Assembly: GCA_947685225.1 (NCBI GenBank)
Contig: CANTUV010000026.1
Coordinates: forward strand, 58,737,501-58,801,500
Direction: 5' to 3'
From: Garcia nutans
Taxonomy: Eukaryota > Streptophyta > Magnoliopsida > Malpighiales > Euphorbiaceae
Length of the DNA: 64,000 nucleotides
Shown here: positions 23,556 to 36,433 of the stretch, piece by piece
How positions within the stretch are numbered: position 1 is the first letter of the stretch
Layout of the letters: each line of letters opens with the position of its first letter
The notes under the pieces: model-generated
Database searches by the model: none
What the model was told of the DNA's origin: nothing
Seen by the model: only the letters and a program-made list of their open reading frames with translations
Program-made: the position numbers and the translations under genes

Positions 23556-26500
23556 ATGGATCGGAGAATGAATCCGGTTTACATAAGGCAGAGGAGCTCG
23601 ACGGATTCACCAGGAGCTCCGGCGTCACCGATTATGTCTCCGTTGCACGTACGGCATGTCCGTACAGGATCAGTTGGCATGCCTAACGCGAGGAAAGCAC
23701 AGACAAAAGCTGCGGCGCAGAGGCTTGCACAGGTGATGTCTAACCAAACAGATGATGAGGATGAAGATGAAGAGCTTTCTTTTGATTACAAAGCAAGTGG
23801 TATTGGGAGCATTGGTCTAGCTGGTGGAAGAAGAATGCCGCGCCCGATGTCTCCTGTGGTAATATGATCTTTTTTTTTTTCCTTAGTCGCCGATTTGAAT
23901 ATTCTCTGTGTTTGTTCATATGATCTCTTAAAATTGGCCTTGAAATACGTTACTTCGAAACTGTTTGATATTGAAATTGAAATTCGATACTTCGAAGCTG
24001 TTTGGTATTGAAATTAAAATAATTTCTCCATAAGTATCTATCTATTTTAAAGATTTGAAGGCTGCAACACATGAGATTTACTTTGAAAACAAACTTCAAT
24101 AATCGTTGATTAATATTTTGAACAGTGCTTTTTTCCAAAAACAGCTAATGCCAAAAGACACTTACTTGACTGTTAACCATTAGTAATGGTGACAAATTTT
24201 AAGTTCTGGTAGAATTTTGCTTTGATACTGGTATAGAAATTTATGATTGCTATTTTAAATTTTGGTATAACATATGTATGCGTTCTGATGTAGAGTTGCA
24301 ATTTTAAGTGCAGACAAGACCTATAGTCAGTGCTGCATTGGGGAAGAAACCGCAACCGCAACCACAGCCACAACCACAACCACAACCAGTTGATGATGAG
24401 AATGATAAGGATGACGATTATGGTTTAATAAGTGGTCCAGTGACCATTGGACGTGCTGGTGGAAAATCCATGAGATCCTATTCTCCTATGGTGATTTACC
24501 TGTCACTATTATCAGCTTGAACTGACCACTGCACTTCTGTTTTTAAAGCTACTGTTGTAGATAGATGAAGTGTAGGCCTAAGTAGACAAAGTTATTATGT
24601 GATCTGAAAATTCATCGATTAAGATTTAGTGATCATTGATCTCTGTGTTATAGTTCCATAGACATGAAATCGTGTTAAATTGGATGGTAAAACTTGTTGG
24701 AAATGTTCATTTAATGACTAGTTTAAATCTGCATAACTTTTTATTGATCCCTGTACTATATTTTCCCATGTTGTCTCCATTAGACAGTTCGCACCAGACA
24801 AGAACAACCTGTGTCTGCATGTTCAACAACAGGTAGTCTACCATTACCATTTGTCAGCTCTGTGGAACAAACACAACAATCTCCTTTGTCATACGAAACC
24901 CCACCATCTCAGGCATCAAACATAATTGAAGATCCCCTGTCTGCCCGTCATTTAGTGATTGGTCGATCATCTATCAATTCTACAGAACAGCCTGTATCTC
25001 TTCGTCCTTCAATGTCGGTTCAATCATCCGCCAACTCTGTTGAACAGCCTTCATCTGCTCGTGCTACTTCAGCTAGCCGCCCAATTGGCAAGACAGCTCC
25101 AATACCCTGTAGTGTACCTATATCACTAAGACCAGCCTCTCCTTTAGTGCCACCAGAGGGTTCAGTGGATAGTCGCAGAGACAGAAGGTACCTAGAGAAT
25201 CTAAACCTGAATTTTCAATTCAATGAATTGCTTCAATATCATTTTCTTCTTCTATCTCGTCCTTCTTCATGAGTTAAAGTTTGGCCATTCACAAGCCCAA
25301 AAGGGAAAAAAACGATTAAATATAAAATGTGATTGTTTCATGTTGTGAAGAAATTTTTCTTTTTAATCTAGCCTTCTATGTTCCAATACCGGGGATTACA
25401 TCCAACTTAGAATCAACAAGATGAAGTTCATTGGTCTAGGACTTTATAGGCGACTGATTTTATTGAAATTTAGCATTTGGCACACAACTTATTATTGTTT
25501 ACATATGCAATGATGATGTATGAGGAGTCATTGCCTGTTTTTCCCCCCATCAACTGGAGTTCTGAGACCTATGCCCTTAACCTTATGTTTATGGACATAT
25601 GGTGGTACAGTGGTTGATCTTTTTAGTCTTCTGATGAGTCTTTCCCTACTTACAATATATCATCATATGTTACTGCAGTTTATATGACTTTTCATTTCAC
25701 AATGTTGGAGGCAATTCTGAAGAAAGATGCACTCTCTGAGTTGATTTCTGTATTCCTCTCAATTAATTCAATTCGCGCATTCAACTTTCTCTAGCAGTTT
25801 ATATGATTTTTCATTTCACATTGTTGGAGGCAATTCTGAAGAAAATTGCACTCTCTGAGTTGATTTCTGTATTCCTTTCAATTAATGCAATTCGTGCATT
25901 CACCTTTCTCCAGCAGGTTGTCAATAGATTTTGGGAGTACGAACCTAAGAGATTCTGGTAGCCATCATTCAACTTCTGCTTTACAGGATGAGGTATGACT
26001 ACTTCACCAAATGATAATGTATGTGCTTCACAGGCGTATGGATATAGATGTTAATTATTGGTGTCTCTGGTAGTTGTTAGCATAAATTTTGTCAGCATTG
26101 GCTTTTTTCTGGGAATAATGTCCAACTTCTTCCAATTTCGTAGGCTAGTAATTCAGGACATATGAAATATTCATATGAATTTATCTTTTTGGCGAATTCC
26201 ATTTAATATATAATTTATGAATTTTGTTGCAGGTTGATATGCTACAGGAAGAAAATGATAGTTTAATTGAAAAGGTGGGAAAACATTTCATCTTTTCCTA
26301 TATTTGTATAGTTTTGTAATTATTCAACACAGGCTGAGTTCGAGAAATTTCCAATTTAAGAAGAAGAATTGTGTGTTAGTTTTCCACATCAATCTGGTTT
26401 TCCCATATAATGGGGCCTTGACTTCATCCATTGAAGGTGCTGCAGTAGTCATATTCAATTGATTTTGAAATATATTCACTCAGCAAAACAATGGTGTTTT

Positions 26501-29500
26501 ATAAATCAGGCTATATATATGAGTAAATGTTTTAATACCCTTATCATGTACTTCTTCTGGTTCTCCATCGTGATATGTGCACATTCAGCTTCGACTTGCA
26601 GAGGAAAGGTACGAGGAAGCAGAGGCAAGAGCTAGGCTGCTTGAGAAACAGGTGCATTTCTTAGAGTTGAAAAAAAAATCAATATATGGACACTTGAAGC
26701 TCTAAATGGCACATGTTGCACTCTAGTTGTTAAGATAAGCGAAAGCATGTCATCTGTGTGTAAATACATCAACATGATGCAGATTTATATATTTTTTTCA
26801 TATCAGTATCCCTGGTTGTGGTAAAATCTCTGATGCAGTAAAATGTATTTGCTTTTTAACTCTTTATTCTATCCACATGGTTTTCTCTAATCAGTAATCA
26901 CAATAAAGCTGCTTCTTAAAATGCCTGGTTCCTGGTTTCATTATTATTATTATTCGTTATTTTCAATTTACCTTTTTTGGCAGATTTGATTTCCTAAAGG
27001 AAGTGAAAAAACAAATGAAAAAATATATTTTGTTTCATGGAAGAGATTATATTTTTTTAATTCTTTTCCAAGCCACCGATTTAATTTTATTTCAAAAATA
27101 ACTAACTATATGAGTAGATGGAAAAAAAAAGGTTCAACATTGGTGTTTTAGTCTACACTTCCTAGATAAGCGCATATATTTAAATGCAAAGGGTTTGTAC
27201 TTTGTACCATCTTACTATATTTTGTAAATGACTCCAGATTTTTTTGTTGCAATATGACTTCTTTTTAATTTATTGTTTGCTTCTTGGTTGAAATAAATTA
27301 TTACTATAAATAATTTATTTTAGGTGGAATGCAGGGCTTAGTTGTTGTTGTTGTTGTTGTTGTTGTTTGCTTCTTGGTTGTTTACATTCCAGCTTTGAGT
27401 TGCTCTCTTGTTTCTTCATCTCTTTTCTGTTTTCCTTTCCTTTTTTTCACCTGGATTCTTGATTATGAAAGTTCCAGCACTGACATTGAAAGTGAGCAAT
27501 TTGAACATTCCACCCAACTTACCATGCTACTTATCGTCTGATGACATGTTTTCCTTTTAGGTTGCTAGTCTTGGAGAGGGTGTAACATTGGAAGCTCGCC
27601 TTTTAAGCAGGCAAGCCTCTAGCCTTAGTATCTAGAATCTTTCTAAGATGCCATCATTCATATATATATATATTAGTTAGCTAATTTTTCATATTTGTTT
27701 TAATCTTCAGAAAGGAGGCAGCCCTGCAGCAAAGAGAGGTTTGTGCTATCACTAGTTCCGCTCTCTTTTGCTATATCCGCATCTGCATAAACATATGAGT
27801 CATATGAATCTCTAAGGAGTTGCAACATGTGGATTGTATGACATACAACATACAAACATATATGCTTTACCATTATGCCTAAGTATATCCTTATAAATTT
27901 ATTCTGGCTGTTTCCATGCATCTGTTTCTGGGAACCTACAAAACTACGTGCTATTACTATATTATTGTTTCAGTTGATTTATATTTGGAAAGAAAAAGTA
28001 GGATGCCTGTGTAGATTTGGAGCATTTGCACACTTTTCTCTTCTGTTTTTCACCGTGATCTGATGATAGCATGACTTAAATTACATCCCCATTGAGGATA
28101 ATAGGTTTGCATGTGCTGATTTAATTGGAATTCAGTGTGATCTTTTGGTCTAAAATTAACAATATATTATGGGTAAGCTGATATATTTGGAATTATTTTG
28201 TTGAGATAATAGAAGGAAAATTTAGTAATATGTTTGTTGAAGTCATTGGCCGGAAATTAAATTGAATGGGAAAAATGATCTCAATAAATGAGAGGTCATA
28301 GTAATGGAGAACAGTGATCAATAGGCAAAAGTGGATTTTGGGTTGGTAGGCTATCACTATATTTGCATTTGCATATTTTCATCTAGCCAATAGCTGTATA
28401 TTCTACGATACATTTTGAAGCATATAGAACCATTATTATTACTGACAATTAAGCAGCTTCCAGGAATGTAAATGAAAATGATTAACTTGCTTATACTCAT
28501 ATGCAAAAGGACAGCACATAGAATGATTAAATAAAATTGTTGGTTTATGTGTGTTTGTCTGCTTTGTAATGTAGAAGGTTAAATGCTCAAGCCCCATTTC
28601 CCCTTTGATAATTATCATATCCAACACAATAGATCACGAAATTTTCTTTCTTCTTGTTTGAAGTCTTTTATCACCTTATATTTACTTGTAGTGAAATCTG
28701 GAACGTGAACATTATTTTTTGTTCAGGCTGCTCTGAGAGTCGCAGAACAAAGTAGTAAACCTGAAGAGTTTGCTGCTCTTAGGACTGAAGCTGAGGTATG
28801 ACAAAATATCTTATATTTTTTCCCTTTAGTTCTTTGTCTCTAATGGATCTCATGAGTTTTAGTGGTCCATTTAATTCACACTATTTGCATCTCTGGGACC
28901 ACAATTTAGACTGCTAAAGATGAGGCTACCTCTGCTCTAGAGCTGCTCCGTGAAGCTGAAGTTGAAGTTAAATCACTCAGGAATATGACACAGAGAATGA
29001 TTCTGACGCAGGAAGAGATGGTTTGTCTAGAATCTAACAGTCTTTTTTCTATTAATTATTTATTTATATATTCCTTTTCTTTTGGTACTTCTTTATGTCA
29101 TAATGACATGATTTGCAGTTTTCATCTTAGGAAGAAGTTGTTCTGAAGAGGTGTTGGCTTGCACGGTATTGGAGCTTATGTGTTCAACACGGTAAAATCA
29201 TTTTAATTGTTGATCTTTCGAACATGAATTTCCCATGATTTTGTTCATCCAAATTTTAGAAATTTTCATTTTCTTTTTGTTGATGTGGCTTTCTAGTCTG
29301 TGAAAATCTGTGTCCAGTCGTTTAATCTGAAAAAAATGCAGTTGGTTAGTTTTATTGTTTTCTAGTAGAGGTTAATGATGCTTGAGAATGAGCTTAAGAG
29401 TATTAAGCCGAAGCTGCCTTCTTCTTCGTTTAATATCATCTGAGAATTGTGAAATTATCTGGGGTGTGAAGGTTCATTTTTCTTGTCCTCGCTCAGGGTT

Positions 29501-32500
29501 CATGAGCTGAATGAGTTCTGCAGATTACAGCTAATAAAGTTTCATGCTGCTGATGATTCTAACATGATTCTGGGTGGTGGATTTCATCCATGTCTGTTAG
29601 GAGGATTCAATGTTGTTTTTCCTGCTATTAATATTCCTGCAGAGTTTCAATTCAATACTAGAAATTGCTTTATGCCAACTGTTAACTCATGAATCACGAT
29701 TGGTAATTAATCCTATCACAAATAGATGTCTTGCTCTTTCAAGCAACCTGCCGCTCTTTTTTCAGGTATACATGCAGAGATTGCTGGAGCAAGATATGAA
29801 TACTGGTCATCCTTTGCGCCTCTTCCAGTTGAAATTTTATTATCTTCTGGACAGCGAGCAAAAGAGGAGAATGTACCAGGTATAAGACTTTTCTGTTTGC
29901 TTTTTCTGTGATATTGTATCCGGATTACGAACTGGTTTTAGATGTGCTTCTATCTCTTGTCTGGAATGGGTTCTATTACTTGTGTCTGAAAATTTACTTT
30001 ATGATCTAAAAGAGCTGGAATGCCTCTGTTTTACTCAATGCGTTTTGTTTACTCCACTTGGAGCAGAAGATAATGATGCAAATGAAAGAGAGAGAGCTTT
30101 ACGAGAAATGAATGAACTTTCTGGGGATAGAAACATTGAGAGCATGCTTGCAGTTGAGAAAGGTCTGCGGGAACTGGCTTCATTAAAGGTTTTTGTCTTA
30201 CCCTTTGAAACATTAGCGTGTTTCTCAACTGAATTTATATAACATTAACCTGTTGTCTCTTGGAAATCCTTTGCATCAATTAGTGCATATATATATGGTT
30301 TTGTCTGCTCTGACATTGTTGCTCTGTGCCTCAGTCCGATGGGGAATACACAAAAATGTTTTCAGATAACTGCTTTTCATTTTGACTACTGTTTCCTAAG
30401 TTATTTTGTTCCTCAGCTGCCACGGAGGTCAATGTTTACTGAAACGCAGCATCATGCTTTTAAATTGATATTTCATTTTACCTACATTTTCCTTTCCTTC
30501 CCCTTCATTAAGAAAATATATGCAGTTAAGTTTGTTTGCCTAGCTATTCCAAGGAGATTTTGATGCATTCACATATAAGTCCATTTGTGAAAGTTTGTTT
30601 GCCTAGCTATTCCAAGGAGATTTTGATGCATTCACATATAAGTCCATTTGTGAAATTTCACAGCTAATTGGAAAACCGTTACCTTTGTCAAACCACTTTC
30701 TGAATTGGTTTTATACTTCTGTTCATAAACATACAGAGTTTTAGATGGAAAACAATGGAACAATGTGTTAAATTGTCATATCAGAGAACCAATGATTTAG
30801 AGATACAACCTGCGTTCTATAGTATTTATACATTCCTTTACATGGTTTCCGACTTGCAAACAATTTTGGAAAGCATGTAGCTGTGAATGACCATTATTCA
30901 TTCTACTTTTGTTAATTTAATCAAGGGAATAACTTGGCACATGCACAGACTTGTAATTATTTCAAGGACTTATTTCTTCTAAGTTTTAGATAGCAGTTTT
31001 TTGCACTAAAATTTCTTTCCTTTTCAATTTGAAGGTGGAAGATTCCGTATCACTTGCTATGGCTCAGCTACGACGCCCATCTTTGCTGAAAACAGGTGTG
31101 AATTAAAATATCTTTGTAAGATTTGCTACTGTTACTGAATCGTCAATGCTACATGCACAAAATAATTATAGTTATTGTTGTCTGAATCTTATTAATGCTA
31201 AATATTTCTTTGAACTATTACTGCCATAAGATTTTGGTTATTTACCCAAACCAGTGTATTTTATTATGGAAGGCCTAATTCTGTTTATTTAGATTCAAGT
31301 TGCAGGTGCAATGAATTCTTTTCCACTTTTCATGAGATCTGCAATTTTTTCATTTTGCTTTTTGCTCGTTATATCCAATGATGTATAACTAATAAAGTAT
31401 TGGATATAGAGCCATTTGCCACTGCAAAATTTATTTTTAATGAGCAACTAATTAATACAATACTATTTAGCTCATTTTTTCACAAAATCTCACCAAATTC
31501 TGGGATATACCTTTGTTGAATGTCTTTTCAACTTGCTATGAACTCTCTCATTTTACATTTACTCAAAAACCAATAATTCATTCCGAGGTGATGTTTGTTA
31601 CAGTTTGTGATTTTAAATTTATTTCCATAGTTATTCTTCTGATAGCTGATGAGTGGCTCACTCTGATTGCTTGACTTTTTCTGGTATTTTGGTTTCTGAT
31701 GATTGAAGACGAAGTGAAGCTGCCTGCTGAAGGACAGTTTGAAGCATTTGGTAAGTTCTCTGTTCAACTCACTATTATATAAAGGGTTCTTTTAGTATAA
31801 TATAGCGGCCTTATATATTGAGGGATGGATGGTATTGCAATCTGTGGGAAAAACTTATGCTTCAAGGCTAGATGACAAGAACGCTAATTTCCTGTGCCTA
31901 TGCTTTCTATTTCCTGTAGTTTCCACTTGATTTTCTGAACTCCATTTCTTACAATGCAGTAATGTTGGATTTATCTTTTTGGTCATACTTATGTTGGTTT
32001 AATGATCTATAAGAAATTGATTTGTTTTCAGAATTGAGCCAAGAGGAGTCTGAAGATGTGCGTTTTAAGCAGGTAGAATAACATTTTCAATTTGAAACTT
32101 GATATCATTGGTCTAATGAGTAACTATTGAGCCTTTACCCAACCCAATAGAGCTGGTCAACACTTGACAGCTGAAAGTCGGTTAAATTCTTCTGTTTCTT
32201 TGTCTTTTAATACCCATATAGGCTTGGCTTACATATTTCTGGAGGAGAGCAAAAAGCCATGGACTTGAGCAGGACATAGCAGAAGAGCGTTTGCAGTTCT
32301 GGATCAACCACAGCAATCGTTGTTCCTCATCACACGATGCAGTTGATGGTAATCTCTCTCTCTTAACTATGATATCATATGATCATACGCACAGTGCATC
32401 AGATAATTGCCAAAGCAAGAAAAACAGAGTTAGAGATACTATCCTGCAGGATATATCCTGAATAGCAACGAATTTTGTTTTTCAATCTTTGAAAAGGTGA

Positions 32501-32711
32501 CTGATAATTGAGTTTGAGTTTGATTTGTTTGGTGATGCTTCACTTCCTTAAACAGTTTGATTTGTTTGGTGATGCTTCACTTCCTTAAACAGTTGAGAGG
32601 GGGCTACTTGAGCTCAAGAAGTTGGGCATGGAGAACCAGCTATGGCAAGCGTCTCGCCGAGGTCTAGAGACTGATTCCAGTTCCAAAACTGTTTCTGACT
32701 CGGACTTTTGA
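23556..32711 (+). CDS. SCD2: SCD2-like coiled-coil protein, 18 exons
   Basis: SCD2 acts with the Rab regulator SCD1 in clathrin-linked traffic and exocytosis during cytokinesis. Exons: 23556-23858, 24314-24490, 24784-25187, 25917-25992, 26233-26274, 26589-26651, 27561-27610, 27711-27738, 28727-28795, 28910-29020, 29131-29191, 29766-29879, 30067-30188, 31035-31095, 31709-31750, 32032-32072, 32222-32348, 32593-32711; all phases join, giving 669 residues. Residues 1-300 are Ser/Pro-rich and low complexity with KAAAQRLAQVM, an acidic DDEDEDEE patch and a Pro-Gln repeat. About 310-445 is a Glu/Lys-rich coiled coil ending MTQRMILTQEEMEEVVLKRC; the C-terminal region contains RYEYWSSFAPLPVEI and ERLQFWINH. 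Intron 7 uses a GC-AG pair. Introns 3 and 17 carry duplicated 3' ends. The conserved KAAAQRLAQVM, LLSRKEAAL and MTQRMILTQEEM blocks support SCD2 or a close paralogue. Confidence 0.9.
24349..24388 (+). repeat. In-frame CCA-CAA repeat coding a Pro-Gln tract
   Basis: Within SCD2-like exon 2, roughly eight consecutive Pro-Gln codon pairs (CCR CAR) follow ALGKK. The tandem hexanucleotide is likely length-variable and sits in the disordered N-terminal region. Confidence 0.9.
25679..25916 (+). repeat. 119 bp tandem duplication of the 3' end of SCD2-like intron 3
   Basis: Copies at 25679-25797 and 25798-25916 both run from TTTATATGA through TTGTTGGAGGCAATTCTGAA and ATTCAATTCG/ATGCAATTCG to TTTCTC(T/C)AGCAG. 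The second CAG is the acceptor of exon 4; the first copy therefore carries a complete duplicate branch and acceptor region. Confidence 0.92.
30528..30653 (+). repeat. 63 bp tandem duplication in SCD2-like intron 13
   Basis: Two adjacent copies starting AAGTTTGTTTGCCTAGCTAT with period 63 and no visible mismatch across most of the unit, suggesting a very recent event. Non-coding. Confidence 0.93.
32519..32592 (+). repeat. 37 bp tandem duplication of the 3' end of SCD2-like intron 17
   Basis: Copies at 32519-32555 and 32556-32592 each run TTTGATTTGTTTGGTGATGC to CCTTAAACAG. The second AG is the acceptor of the last exon; the first is an identical duplicate 37 bases upstream. Confidence 0.93.
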
Positions 32712-35330
32712 TTATTTTTTTTTTTTGATTGGAACTCGGACTTTTGATTAATTAGTGCTCAAATTCAAAAGTTCAGACAAAGTTTTGCAAAGTTCCTGTT
32801 GAAGGTCATTATTCTAGTTTGTTGAGAGAGCTTTTGTGTATTTGGAGACAGGAGAGTTATAAATGAACTTTTGTTTTGAGCTAAGATGAAAAGAGAAATA
32901 GAAAGATTTTCAAATTTAGTTTCTAATAATTAAACACTCAACACATTTATTTTATAATATTAAATTTTCAAATTCATTTTCTAAACAATTTATTACTTAA
33001 AACACATTTATAATTAATATTTAAATTTTGTATAATATTTGATTATTTGTTGCATAAAGGAAAAATTATTGTATTCGTGCATATGCTTGTAAATAGGATA
33101 AGATTTGGACGAGAATAGTTAACCGATTAGTTTAGACAAAAAAATATCTAAAATTTAAATTTAAGCATAAATAATATTGTTTTTGGCCATCAAACCAAGA
33201 CTTATGGTTATTGAGCACAGACTTATTCATTGTAAAATTAACATTTAAATAATCCATTGTAGAAGAAAACAAGATCTAAATTCTAAATCTTGATTATTAT
33301 TATTATTTTGGTATATATAAAAAAATTAATTTATTTTTCTAGAGGCATGCCAAGCACGTGGCTGGGTTGGCGGGCGGCGGTGGCGTGGCATGAGTCATCT
33401 TTATTTGACTGCTTATCTATCAAATAGGATTTAGAAAATTAATCCCTAAAAAATATGGGATTTGGGGCTATTGTCGAGGGCATACAATATGGCTATTAGT
33501 ATTAAGTACTATAAATTAATCGTGTAATATAAACTATAAACTATAAATAAAATACTTTTTGATAAAAATATCAAAAAAATGAAAAAAAAAATTAAATTTA
33601 TTATATTTTTAAATATGTTTGAATTTATAAAAATTTTTAATTAGTTTACTAAAATATCATATTTTCATAATTTATTATGAATTTATAATAGATTTATTAT
33701 GAATTTACTATAAAATAATTAAAATACCCATAGCAAAAAAATAAAATTTTTATAAAAAATAGTAAAAATAAAAAATGGTAAAGGCTGCCATTTTTTTTAT
33801 AAATAAATCATTAAAATTGTGCCTAATTTAATTATACTTTTAAAAAATAAAAGTTTAGAAAATTTCAAATTCCATATCAAATGAAGAAATTATATTAACT
33901 TTTTTGTTAAAAAAGTACACTAACATCTTAATTATACTAATATAAATTAATATAAGAAAATTATTTATCTACCATTTTAGGTAATTTTATTACAATAATA
34001 TTTTGAGAAATTTACGCCGTGTACTCCTCCAAAAATTAAGTTTTCAATAATATGGGTCACATAATTTTTTTTTTCAAATTTACTTCATAAAGTTGTTTTT
34101 TTCTTTTTTTAATTTTTAATTTTTTATAATTTTCTTTTATTTATATTTTTTATTTTAAAAAATTTAATATTTATATTTTCAATATAAATTCAAAAAATAA
34201 ACATACATATAATATATACATAACATATATATAATATATACAAAATACACGCTCAACAAGACAAGTTACATCTATAATATATCTATTATACATCTATATA
34301 ATATTTTTAATTTTTTAATTTTTTATTCTCATAATATTCATATAGAATTTACACAATATTCATACAATATTCAATAATTTTTACATAAAATATAAACAAC
34401 TTAAATAACAAAAATATAACATACACACAACATCTACAATACATCTATAACACATTTGCAACACATTTACTGCATATTTACTCAAAGAAATTGTATTTTT
34501 TTATGTATATAATATATAAAATTTTTCAAAAATTAAATTTAATAATTTTTATTAGTATATTTTTATATATTTTATTTTATTTTTATTTTTTATAATATTA
34601 TTTATTTTTTATAATTAAAATTAATTTTTTTTTATAAAAAATTATAAATTTTATATGATGAAAAATATTTTAAAATGCTAATTTTTATTATTTTATTATA
34701 ATTTTTTATTTAATAACGAAGTTTAAAAAAAATAAAAATTTAAAATAAAATATTAATTATATTGAGAAAAAAATATATATTTTTTTAAAAAATTATTTTA
34801 TTAAGAAATGAGGTATTTTTAAAATTTATATTAATTTTTTACAAAAATATAAATATTTTTAATTTTTTAATATTTTTATAATAAAAGTTGTTTTTTTTAT
34901 AATATTTTTCTATAATAGAGTGACTTTGGGATTGGATCAATCATTGGCCCATAAAAGCCGAAGCTCATGTCCATGTATTGAATGTTAAATTTAGAATTTT
35001 TGATAAAATATAAAAAAATTTAAAATTTATTATCTTTTTAAAATATATTTAAAATTTTAAATTTATTATCTTTTTAAAATATATTTAAATTTATAAAAAT
35101 TTATTATTAGTTTATTATAATATAAAACTTATTATGAATTAATTATAAATTTTTACAAGAGGATGTGAAATTATTAATTTACCTAACATTTTTTAAAATT
35201 ATCATTTTGTCTAGGCAGCGGGTGGGTGACGATAAAAGAAGGAAACTACTGGAAATTACCAAAACAATTTATTTTGTTTTTAATTTTTTTATTGAGATTT
35301 TTTTAATATATAATTGTCAAAGAGCCACCC
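32712..35330. other. AT-rich intergenic DNA with repeat families A and C
   Basis: After the SCD2-like 3' UTR (to about 32930) there is no supportable exon. Family A copies lie at about 33555-33780 and 34997-35160; a long family C copy covers about 34000-34920. A short GC-rich stretch at 33350-33400 contains a CACGTG box. A 37-base direct repeat lies at about 35025-35098. Confidence 0.55.
34000..34920. repeat. AT-rich dispersed repeat, family C (copy 2)
   Basis: Longer relative of 13040-13660 with the same order of blocks: TACATAACATAT-type runs, CATACAATATTC, ACATCTAC, TAATAATTTTTATTAGTATA, TAATTAAAATTAATTTTTTT, TAAATTTTATATGATGAAAA and a closing AATATTTTTAATTTTTTAAT. No open frame of note; class unknown. 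Confidence 0.5.
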
Positions 35331-36433
35331 ACGTCTCCTATTACTTTCGGCCAGAACAGCTACTCTCTCACAGAATCTCTATTTTTCTGTTCAAGGGGTG
35401 TTCTGAGGTAAAAGCTTGAAATCTCTCTCTCTCTCTCTAGGGTTTTAACAGTTTTGTGTTGGTGCTTTAGTTCTGATTATTATATTATTTGATTTTCGAA
35501 AACATTGATAGTTTGGATCATTTAATTGTTTTTTTTTTGCTTGAATCATTTGTTTGATTTTTTAATTTCTCAAAGATCAGCCAAGTTTTGGATCATATGT
35601 TTCTGATCTTTGTTTCCTTTATATTGATAATTTTTTTGTGTTTTTTTTTTGCTATATTAGAGCCTATGTGTTATTATCATTGTGTTTTTTTTGTTTGACT
35701 GTTAAATCTGTAATCGGACTTGATGTTTTTGCTTTGTTTGCCTCTGATTATATGGGTTTTTGGCAGATCTGTCAGTTGTTTCTCTAAAACAAGCTAGATG
35801 TTTATGACTTCAAATGTTTTCTTATTTATGTAGTTTATTTTATGAAAAAATTTATTAGTCGGTTAGGGGTAAGGATGATGTGATTTTTTGATAGACATGC
35901 TTCTGATTTCATAAGCAACTTTGCTTGATTCTGGCTATAGTGAAAGGATCAAGTGTAGCATGCTTTCTTTTTGGTAAATTTCTGCAAATTGTAGCTGCTT
36001 TATGTTATGATCATTGTTGTTCAGCACAGACTTGAATAATGCTATTTGAAGCCTATGTTATTTTCTTGGGGGACTGTAAAATTTATGTTCTTTGGCATTG
36101 AAATAGTGTAGTGGTTTCCGAATTTGTGCTGTAGGTTTCAGTTTCAAACGCTTTTTAAGTGTTTTTTTTAAATGTGAATGATTGCTTTTTTCATTTGTAC
36201 TTTTCCGATGTCTAACTTCTTATCAACTTTATCTTTATCATGTGTAGTTTTGCTCTCTAACCAAGTCAGGATAGGAATTGGAGAGCAATAGGATGTTGTG
36301 GCTGTTTTCATCTTTTGTCCCTTATCATTTTTCATTTGTGATGCTTATCGATATACTTTTGAATTCATGTTGCTTATGGAATTACTTGTGCGCAGCGTTT
36401 TAACTTTTTAACATTTTTAGATCACATAGAACC
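35330..36433 (+). promoter_or_regulatory. CSD1: CSD1 5' UTR with a 1,013 bp leader intron
   Basis: A leader exon ends TTCTGAG at 35407, followed by a GTAAAA donor; the acceptor is ACATTTTTAG at 36420. The second leader exon, 36421-36433, precedes the ATG. The intron (35408-36420) is T-rich with a CT run near its start, typical of plant leader introns. The leader start is not defined by sequence. Confidence 0.7.
35393..36426 (+). promoter_or_regulatory. Candidate miR398 target site split by the CSD1 leader intron
   Basis: The leader exon ends AAGGGGTGTTCTGAG (35393-35407) and the next exon begins ATCACA (36421-36426). Joined by splicing these make a 21-base site differing at three positions from the perfect complement of miR398 as I recall it. 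One of these is a G:U wobble. miR398 targeting of plant CSD1 and CSD2 mRNAs is established, and the CSD1 site is known to lie in the leader. Neither half alone would be a site. Confidence 0.7.
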
